DNA from: an uncultured Anaerolineae bacterium
GTDB lineage: Bacteria; Chloroflexota; Anaerolineae; Anaerolineales; Villigracilaceae
NCBI GenBank assembly: GCA_903854805.1
Contig: CAINXK010000074.1
Coordinates: forward strand, 1-41,014
DNA: 41,014 nucleotides
Direction: 5' to 3'
Of this stretch, positions 1-6,700 are shown piece by piece. The notes beneath the pieces are model-generated. The model made no database searches. It was not told the DNA's origin and was given only the letters and a program-made list of their open reading frames with translations. Within the stretch, counting starts at the first letter, position 1; each line of letters opens with the position of its first letter. A program made the translations under genes and the position numbers.

Positions 1-141
1 CTCAAGGCCCTGGTTGGCTATAATGGCGCACCATCACTGACTGAACTGCTAGTTTATATTGCTTACATGGCTGGCATTGCCGCTTACACCTTTGCTCGCA
101 ATCAGCAAAAAATTACACCCGTAGTTGGCATGGCTGATTAA
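1..141 (+). CDS. C-terminal end of a probable FTR1-family iron permease (partial)
   Basis: An open frame runs from the window edge to a TAA at 139-141 and gives the last 46 residues of a protein. The tail contains GYNGAPSLTELLVYIAYMAG, a hydrophobic helix preceded by a G-Y-x-G-x-P-S-L motif. The last helix of FTR1/EfeU-type high-affinity iron permeases usually looks like this, which is the basis of the call. The REXXE iron-binding motifs that would prove it lie upstream of the window. The gene ends about 50 nt before a perfect terminator hairpin shared with the convergent membrane-protein gene. Another polytopic membrane protein remains possible. Confidence 0.55.
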   Translation, partial: LKALVGYNGAPSLTELLVYIAYMAGIAAYTFARNQQKITPVVGMAD

Positions 142-190
142 ACCGAAATTCTGGAGGCTGGGCGATGATGAGCTTCAACCCCTATGCCCG

Positions 191-239
191 ACTTCAAATA
201 AAAAGAGTCCAGCCATGCTGGACTCTTTTTATTTGAAGT
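191..239. terminator. bidirectional rho-independent terminator
   Basis: A perfect 23-bp inverted repeat (191-213 and 217-239) has a 3-nt loop (CAT). The GC-rich core GAGTCCAGC is flanked by A and T runs, so it gives a U tail on either strand. It lies between two convergent genes and would terminate both. Confidence 0.9.
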
Positions 240-259
240 TATGCGCTTGAAAATCTTGG

Positions 260-982
260 TTAGCGCCAGCTAACAGTCTCTTCATCGCGTGGCTTGGCAG
301 TCATGACTGCTGGCTGGTAGGTCGGTTCAACAACCCGCGCCGGTCTTTGAATGTTATTTTGTGGAACGGGCTTCTGAAATGGTCTTGAATTGGTATTAGC
401 AGCCTGACCCAGCGGGCGATTGACTCCGTCAAAACGGCTCTGCACCGGGCGGTTTGAAGGCCGTGAATCCGCCACGGAGAACAACCTGTCACCTGCCATT
501 GAAAATGTCCCAATAATCAGCAGTCGAATCAACCAGACCATGACCGCCACAAAAACAGGCACCACCTTGTTAAGTACCTCGCGCCCAATGATGGCCGAGC
601 CAAGCGCAGTATGTCCATTGATGGCAACCGCCACTCCCCACCAGGTGAGCATGGCATTCATCGCAGCAGCCAGCAGCCAGGCGCCAAACAGATACCAAAC
701 CTCGGCCGGCTCCTGCGAAGCATCCTTTTCTGGTGTGAACAGACGTGCAATTCCAGCAAAATCAATCCCGCAAAAAGCGATCGAAAGAATTGTGGCCCAG
801 CGCACTCCCATAAAAGTCAGATCTTTGCTGAGCAGATCTGTAAGTGCAAAATCGGTTGTGGAATAGTTAAAGACCTCAAAGGCCAGCAGAGCCACCATCA
901 AAATACCGCCAAAAAGTGCTCCGCGACTTAGCCCTGTCTTGCGGAAAATATTGAGCAATTGAAACGAAGAAAGATTGTTCAT
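260..982 (-). CDS. hypothetical four-helix membrane protein with Pro/Asn-rich tail
   Basis: This 240-residue protein is not recognised. It shows four strongly hydrophobic segments at about residues 21-40, 63-83, 95-121 and 139-164, followed by a hydrophilic tail (about 171-240) rich in proline, asparagine, arginine and glutamine. The tail looks disordered and is probably cytoplasmic or surface exposed. The ATG at 980-982 follows an AAGGAG Shine-Dalgarno at good spacing, which fixes the start. No catalytic motif is visible. The gene converges on the preceding permease tail and shares its terminator. The reading frame is clearly coding (membrane pattern, good RBS, terminator), but I assign no function. 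Confidence 0.8.
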   Translation of the reverse strand: MNNLSSFQLLNIFRKTGLSRGALFGGILMVALLAFEVFNYSTTDFALTDLLSKDLTFMGVRWATILSIAFCGIDFAGIARLFTPEKDASQEPAEVWYLFGAWLLAAAMNAMLTWWGVAVAINGHTALGSAIIGREVLNKVVPVFVAVMVWLIRLLIIGTFSMAGDRLFSVADSRPSNRPVQSRFDGVNRPLGQAANTNSRPFQKPVPQNNIQRPARVVEPTYQPAVMTAKPRDEETVSWR

Positions 983-1031
983 GGGTTTCTCCTTGTAACC
1001 TCGAATCGAGTATCAATCAGGCTGGTATTAT

Positions 1032-1237
1032 GTATTCACTCACCGGGTGGCTGACTGATGGACAGAACACTACCAGATAGAAAAGAATCGTTTTTTGTGG
1101 TTATTTTGCGGGAAAATCTGTTATGAAAATAGATTTTCTTAATTCCTACCGCAAGATAATCACCGGCAGAGCAAACCACCGACTATCATCCGCTTTCAGG
1201 CAATGATAGTGATGATTAAAACCTGCACCTGGCTGCC
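1032..1237 (+). repeat. intergenic repeat, copy 1 (long, diverged)
   Basis: This copy matches the copy near 24.9 kb at its left end (TATTyACTC, GAACACTmCCAGATAGA, TTTTTGTGG) and at TGATGATTAA near its right end. Its centre (TGTGGTTATTTTGCG, then AAGATAATCACC and GCAAACCACCGAC) matches the copies at 26.4 and 40.5 kb. It links the two subgroups and is the longest version. Confidence 0.55.
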
Positions 1238-1449
1238 GTTGGTAAACACAATACTATATTAGAACATATATTCTATTTTGTCAATAGGTAAATTTTACCC
1301 GAAGACTGTAAAAGAGTAACTCGCTAATTCTGTTTTATAGATTTTAAATTTCGTAACCTTTTACACTCGTTCTCCATGAGCTACACAAATCGCCCATGCA
1401 GCAGTAGTCTCCAACACGGAAGAACAATAAGCAAACACAGGTACTACTG

Positions 1450-1455
1450 TATAAT
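1450..1455 (+). promoter_or_regulatory. -10 element of the NYN gene (leaderless start)
   Basis: A perfect TATAAT ends 6 nt before the ATG at 1462, so transcription should begin at or next to the start codon. No good -35 is seen, and no Shine-Dalgarno precedes the ATG. Confidence 0.5.
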
Positions 1456-1461
1456 TCAGGC

Positions 1462-1950
1462 ATGCCATACCTGATCGACGGCCACAATTTAATTCCGAAG
1501 CTCGGTCTTGATCTGAGTTCTCTTGACGATGAGACCGAACTGATTGAACGGCTCAATGAATTCTGCCGCATCTCTCGCCGTGGTCAAATGGAAATCTACT
1601 TTGACAATGCCCGGCCGGGTGGACACGAAAAAAGGAAAATCGGACTAGTAAGCGCCATCTTCGTTCGCAAGCCCATGATCGCAGATGAAGCCATTCGGTT
1701 GCGACTGAAGCACCTAAAGAATGACGCCAAGAACTGGAACGTGATCTCATCTGATCACCGTGTGCAAACTGAAGCAAGATCAGCAGGAGCAAAAGTCATT
1801 AATTCTGATGAATTTGCCAATACTGTCATGGAAACCCTGCGCGCAGGACCACCAACAGGAAACACAGCCATAAAATCCCTGAGTGCACGTGAGTTGGATG
1901 AATGGCTTACCTTGTTTGGAGAGAAGCCTGACGACCGCCGCAAACTCTAA
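1462..1950 (+). CDS. YacP-like NYN-domain ribonuclease
   Basis: This 162-residue protein has the NYN (PIN-like) fold of the YacP/Rae1 family. These are metal-dependent RNases; the Bacillus member Rae1 cuts mRNA inside the ribosome. Seen here: YLIDGHNLI at the N-terminus (Asp6, Asn9), FDNA at 47-50, ADEAI at 74-78 (Asp75), and ISSDHRVQTEARSAGAKV at 95-112 (Asp98). These give the expected cluster of acidic metal ligands. About 40 residues follow the domain and end in a short basic stretch. The length is normal for the family. The start is supported by the family N-terminus and by a TATAAT 6 nt upstream; there is no Shine-Dalgarno. It stands alone as a single-gene unit. The RNase role is known for the family; the target is unknown. 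Confidence 0.85.
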   Translation: MPYLIDGHNLIPKLGLDLSSLDDETELIERLNEFCRISRRGQMEIYFDNARPGGHEKRKIGLVSAIFVRKPMIADEAIRLRLKHLKNDAKNWNVISSDHRVQTEARSAGAKVINSDEFANTVMETLRAGPPTGNTAIKSLSARELDEWLTLFGEKPDDRRKL

Positions 1951-2101
1951 TTATTATTTAATGTATTTATGACTAATACCATATAAAATACCATCAATGA
2001 CGCCTGAATAATTTTATTGGTACAATAGGCGCCCCCACCGAAACCAAGGTACAGCATGTCCCCCCCCATGCAACCTGATCGGTGGCGCAAATCCCCTTCA
2101 C

Positions 2102-2135
2102 ACTGCGAGATATGTCTTTTGACATATCTCGCAGT
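2102..2135. promoter_or_regulatory. perfect 15-bp inverted repeat upstream of HDAC gene, candidate operator
   Basis: Arms 2102-2116 and 2121-2135 are perfect reverse complements around a TTTT loop (core GAGATATGTC / GACATATCTC). It lies 11 nt upstream of the -10 hexamer. It is followed by no T tail, so an operator is more likely than a terminator. Confidence 0.55.
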
Positions 2136-2146
2136 CAATTTAAGTG

Positions 2147-2152
2147 TAGAAT
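2147..2152 (+). promoter_or_regulatory. -10 element of the HDAC gene (leaderless start)
   Basis: TAGAAT ends 6 nt before the ATG at 2159. Its first three bases are an in-frame TAG stop, so the protein cannot start further upstream. A TTGACA at 2119-2124 is present but 22 nt away, longer than the usual spacer. Confidence 0.5.
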
Positions 2153-2158
2153 AATGGC

Positions 2159-3157
2159 ATGCAAAGTCTATACTGTCTGGCTGCAGCCCACCAGCACCAA
2201 TTTCCAGATCACCCTGAGCAACCCAAACGTCTGGAACTACTTGAAATCGACACAATCCCTGGTATTGCGCCACTACCCTTTTCAGCGGCAACCCGGGAGG
2301 AGATTGGACGTGTTCATAATTCCGGCATGTTGACAAAGCTGGAAGATGACTGCCTGCAGGGACCAGGGATTATCGACAGCGCTCCCACTTACGTAACCAG
2401 AAATTCGTTTGAAGCCGCCAGGCTGGCCGCCGGTGCCAGCCTGGCGGTTACGCGCGCAGTGATCAAAGGCACAGCCCGGAATGCTTTTGCAATTGTACGA
2501 CCGCCGGGTCATCACGCTGAACCTGACCAGCCAATGGGTTTTTGCCTGTTGAATAATGCTGCCATCGCTGCCCTGGATGCCATCCAAAATGGTATCGAGC
2601 GCGTGCTGGTTGTTGACTACGATGCCCACCATGGCAACGGCACCGAAAAAGCCCTATTAAACAATCCGCGCGCAGGCTACTTCTCAACTCATCAGGAAGG
2701 CATTTATCCTGGCAGCGGCTGGCTGGAAGCAGCCCCACGCGCCAAAGGCCGGATTGCTAATTTCCCACTCCCGGCCTATAGTGGCGACACCTGCTTCGAC
2801 CAGCTCTTTGAGCATGCTCTGACCCCCTTCTTGAAAACATATTCTCCCGGACTCATTATCGTTTCGGCCGGGTTCGATTCACACTGGACAGATCCCATTA
2901 CTTCGCTTGGTCTTTCTACAGCCGGCTATTACTCCATATCAAAAAAACTTATCGATCTTGCCAATGAAGTTTGCGCCGGAAAAATTGTTTTTGTGCTGGA
3001 GGGCGGCTATGACCCAGAGAATGTCTCCAACTGTGTGCGGGCTGTCTTCAGCGCCATGACCGGGAACGAGCCGCCACAAGTAAACGACCTTTCGCGCTAC
3101 CCCGAACCAGATATCAGACGACGTGTGGATGCTTTTCGTAAGTGGCATGGGCTATGA
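2159..3157 (+). CDS. histone deacetylase / acetylpolyamine amidohydrolase family enzyme
   Basis: This 332-residue enzyme belongs to the zinc-dependent arginase/deacetylase fold (bacterial HDAC-like amidohydrolase, class II type). It should remove acyl groups from lysine side chains, polyamines or other amides in the cytoplasm. Motifs in order: HPEQPKRL near residue 18-25, RPPGHHA at 114-120 (His118/His119, the general-base pair), MGFCLLNN, DYDAHHGNG at 153-161 with zinc ligands Asp155 and His157, AGFDSH with zinc ligand Asp240, and EGGYD with catalytic Tyr284. All catalytic residues are present, so it should be active. Length is typical. An in-frame TAG lies just upstream (2147), so ATG 2159 is the first possible start. 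A perfect inverted repeat upstream suggests its own regulator. The substrate cannot be told from sequence. Confidence 0.93.
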   Translation: MQSLYCLAAAHQHQFPDHPEQPKRLELLEIDTIPGIAPLPFSAATREEIGRVHNSGMLTKLEDDCLQGPGIIDSAPTYVTRNSFEAARLAAGASLAVTRAVIKGTARNAFAIVRPPGHHAEPDQPMGFCLLNNAAIAALDAIQNGIERVLVVDYDAHHGNGTEKALLNNPRAGYFSTHQEGIYPGSGWLEAAPRAKGRIANFPLPAYSGDTCFDQLFEHALTPFLKTYSPGLIIVSAGFDSHWTDPITSLGLSTAGYYSISKKLIDLANEVCAGKIVFVLEGGYDPENVSNCVRAVFSAMTGNEPPQVNDLSRYPEPDIRRRVDAFRKWHGL

Positions 3158-3774
3158 GTGAAACATCCTTCACAAAAATATTTCCCGTAGTTTTACGCTC
3201 CCACACCTGGCAATCTGCCGCAATCATCACCTTCATTAGGCTTGCGCCTGGACACCCAGCTGAAAGATGAATTTCAGATCTTGGGCTGATCTTCTAATCT
3301 TCCTGTTTTGAATTTGCAGATCTAATCTTCGGCATGATTTACCAGCGCAAGCGCGGTATGGCATATCAGAAGAAATCGAACGCCAAGAATTGTAAAAATA
3401 CGCGCTCAAGAAAGCCCTGTCGGCAAACTTAAAAAACACCTGATAGCGCAAAGTGGTCTGCCAAACTGATCTTATTAACTAGTCACATCCTGGTTTCCAT
3501 GTTTGTGGCTGCGAACATCCACCAGCAGCGAATTAAGTCAATTACGAGGATTAGTATCCTGGCCAATTACGCCGATTCGGTGGATACACAAAACCTATTT
3601 AATCCACTGCCTGAGGCAATTAGCGCTTTCTAACCTTCTTTGAGTTCCCTTTTTCATCTTATTTTGTATTCTCAAAAGCTTCCAGGAACATCTCCAGTGG
3701 GTTTTCCGTCTTGATCTTGCAAATGACATTATGGATATAATTGTCTATGTGTCTTTATTCAAAGGAGAACATTT
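3158..3774. other. intergenic region, 617 nt, no gene recognised
   Basis: Short frames exist on both strands but none has an RBS, a family motif or a believable start. The right end holds the promoter and AAAGGAG Shine-Dalgarno of the large lipoprotein gene. Otherwise I see nothing; decayed coding sequence cannot be excluded. Confidence 0.5.
3711..3741 (+). promoter_or_regulatory. probable promoter of the alpha-2-macroglobulin gene
   Basis: TTGATC at 3711-3716 and a perfect TATAAT at 3736-3741 are separated by 19 nt, upstream of the RBS and the ATG at 3775. The spacer is 2 nt longer than ideal. Confidence 0.4.
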
Positions 3775-6700
3775 ATGAAGCGGCGATTTCCACTCTGGCA
3801 ATTGATCATTTTTATACTTTTATTTATTTCGCTAGCCTGCAACCTCGGCCTGCCGACTATGCCTGGTACTCAGCCTTTGCCCACCCCCAGCGCAACCCCA
3901 GTGCCCCTGCCACCTACCATTATTGAAACTTTGCCGCCAGTAGGGAGTACCATTTCGCAGCAAGCCTTATTGACTATCTTTTTTAGCGAAAAAATGGCAC
4001 GCGCATCGGTGGAAGCTGCCTTGAGTGCGGACTTTCCAGGTGGTTTTGTCTTCGGCTGGGCAGATGATGCCACGCTTACCCTGGCTCCCAAGATCCCATA
4101 CCCTGTCAATTCAAAAGTAACCTTTTCACTGGCCGCAAGTGCAATATCGGCCAATGGTTTAGCGTTGCCTGAACCGCTCAATTTTTCATACCAAACGCCA
4201 GGTCCGCTAAGTGTTGCCCAGATCTTACCGGCCAGCAATGCCGTGGATGTTTCGCCTGATTCGGCCGTGGTGGTCACCTTCACCCAGCCAGTCGTACCGT
4301 TGGGTGCTGCCAGCACGACGCTTCCGGATGGGCTGACACTGGAACCAGCGGCGCCCGGCAAAGGCGAGTGGTTGAACACCAGCACCTACATCTTCCATGC
4401 CAATCCGGCCCTGGCAGGTGGCATCCAATATACAGCACACGTCAACCCAAAGCTGATCAGCACCAGTGGCGTGGCCCTGGATCCGTCCAGCCCGGATACT
4501 TCCTGGTCATTCACAACCACCTTGCCAGCTGTGCTCAAAATCTCAGCAGATACCGGACCAGGTGGTTTGAACATTGATTCGACCATGGAAGTCAGCTTTA
4601 ACCAGTCCATGGATCGAACCAGCGTTGAAACTAATTTTTCGTTTACTGGTCCGGATGGCAAACTGCCCGGCAGCTTTGCATGGAATAAGAATTTTAGTAT
4701 GGTCACGTTCAAACCAGCCAGCTTGCTCCAGCGCCAGACAAACTACACTTTGATCGTTGGCACAGGTTCGCACTCAAAGGGTGGTGCCTCGCTAGGCACA
4801 CCTTCCCAGATTAATTATCAAACTGTCTCAGCCTTTGGCGTGCTTACAACCAGCTTCCCCAATGGACAGGTACATCCTCCCACCATGAGCGTGGACTTCA
4901 CCTTCAACGCCCCCCCGGCACGTTATACCGATGCGGAACTGCAGACCCTTATAAGCATCAGCCCTCAGGCCGTTTATTACAATTATTATCTCGATGGGAA
5001 TATTCTCACCCTGAATGGCAACTTTAAACCAGGTCAGCGTTATACAGTCACTTTTTCGCCCAATCTGAAAGACCGTTGGGGTCAGACACTTGGACGCGAT
5101 TACACCTTCAGCTTTACGGAGCCGGACGCCCAACCCGATCTAGCCACCGGCACATTCCTACCAGCGCTTTTTACCCGTCCAGATGATCCCAGAATCAGCG
5201 TCCAGGCAGTTAATGTAAACACTATTATTGTTTCACACGGCACGCTCTCTCTGGATGATTTCATGCGCTTCCAGAATGATTACCAGTTCAAACAGAATTT
5301 TGCACCCGCCGATCTGCAAACAAGATCACTGAACCCAGGATTGTCACTCAATGATAACCAGCCGGTAGACATCGACCTGAGCAGCAACCCGCTCCCAACC
5401 GGTTTCTATTTTATCAACATTGATTCTCCCGAGGTGTCCACTCGAAACACAAACTTGCACACGCTGGTGGTTAGCAACCTGAATGTGACCATCAAGGCCA
5501 GCCCTAGTGAAGTACTGATTTGGGCCGTCGATTTGCGTAGCCAGCTTCCGGCCTCAAATATTCCGGTAAGACTATATGACGAAAAATCCGGAAACCTTGC
5601 CAGCGGTGTCACCGATGAGCGCGGGCTGTGGCAAAGCCAGATATCAAATCCGTTGAATAATGGCAATATTTATGCCATACTCGGGCAACCGGGCGATGAC
5701 CAGTTTGGTGTGGCCGCTTCAGATTGGGGCCAGGGCATCTCACCCTGGGATTTTGGGCTGCGCTCTGATACCAGCCGAGCCCGCCCGGAAGTCTATTTAT
5801 ATACAGAAAGACCTGTCTACCGCCCCAGGGATACAATTCATTATCGTGGAATCTTAAAAAATTGGTACGATGGGCGCTACAGCGCATCAGATATCAAAGA
5901 ATTTAGCCTGACCTGGTCTGGCCCGCATGGGAAAATCGGCCAGTCTCAACCCGTCACGCTTTCCGGTTACGGCAGCTTCAATGGTGAGTATAAACTCGCT
6001 GCAAATGCCGAGCCTGGTGACTACAACCTTACCGTGGCCAGCGCTGGCAATGACCTTAATAACGGGTCCTTGTATTTCCAAGTCGCCGACTATCGCAAAC
6101 CTGAGATCAACCTATCTGTGAGCCTCAGCCCCGATCCGGGCATGAGCGGTACGCAAATTACCGCCAACGTAAAAGCTGAGTATTTTTTCGGGGCGGCTAT
6201 GGCAGATCTACCCTTCACATGGCGCTTATACACCGGCCAGTCTTACTTCTCTATACCGGGATATAACACTGGAATTCAAAGTTCGCGCTGGCTTTCCACG
6301 AGCGATGGGCAGTTTGGGAATATTTACCAAAGTGGCGATAGTCGTACTGCCGCAGATGGCACATTCAATATTCCGTTTAATGATCTTAACGTGGGCGATA
6401 CAACAGAAATTACCCTGGAAATCAGCGCCAGTGAATCTGGCGGATTCCCTGTAAGTGCACGCGCGAGCATCACCCTGCACCCTGAGAGCTTCTATGTCGG
6501 CGTTCGTCCAAATGCCTGGGTGGGACAAGCCGGCTTGCCACTTGGTTTCGATCTTTTGAGTGTGGATTGGGACAAAAATCCCATCAGTCAGCCCCTTAAT
6601 GTTGCCTTTGAAAAAATCCGCTGGGAACGTAGTGATGGATTATTCGGCGATTTCAACTTTAAACCCATTTATACGCCAGTCGACAGCCGCACAATTAGCA

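Larger units (their letters stand above)
983..1461. other. intergenic region, 479 nt, holding a repeat copy and a promoter
   Basis: No convincing ORF lies between the divergent membrane-protein and NYN genes. The region carries copy 1 of an intergenic repeat family (about 1032-1237), an AT-rich stretch (about 1250-1360), and the -10 element of the NYN gene at its right end. Confidence 0.6.

Noticed and set aside
420..931. two plus-strand frames antisense to the membrane-protein gene
   Set aside because: The minus-strand frame has a membrane pattern, a good RBS and a terminator; the plus-strand ones have none of these.
1947..2336. 129-residue minus-strand frame between the NYN and HDAC genes
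   Set aside because: It overlaps the HDAC start and its promoter dyad, has no RBS and no recognisable motif.
3236..3451. 71-residue minus-strand frame in the 617-nt gap
   Set aside because: It has no RBS, no motif and no neighbour logic; it is kept only as part of the uninformative gap.
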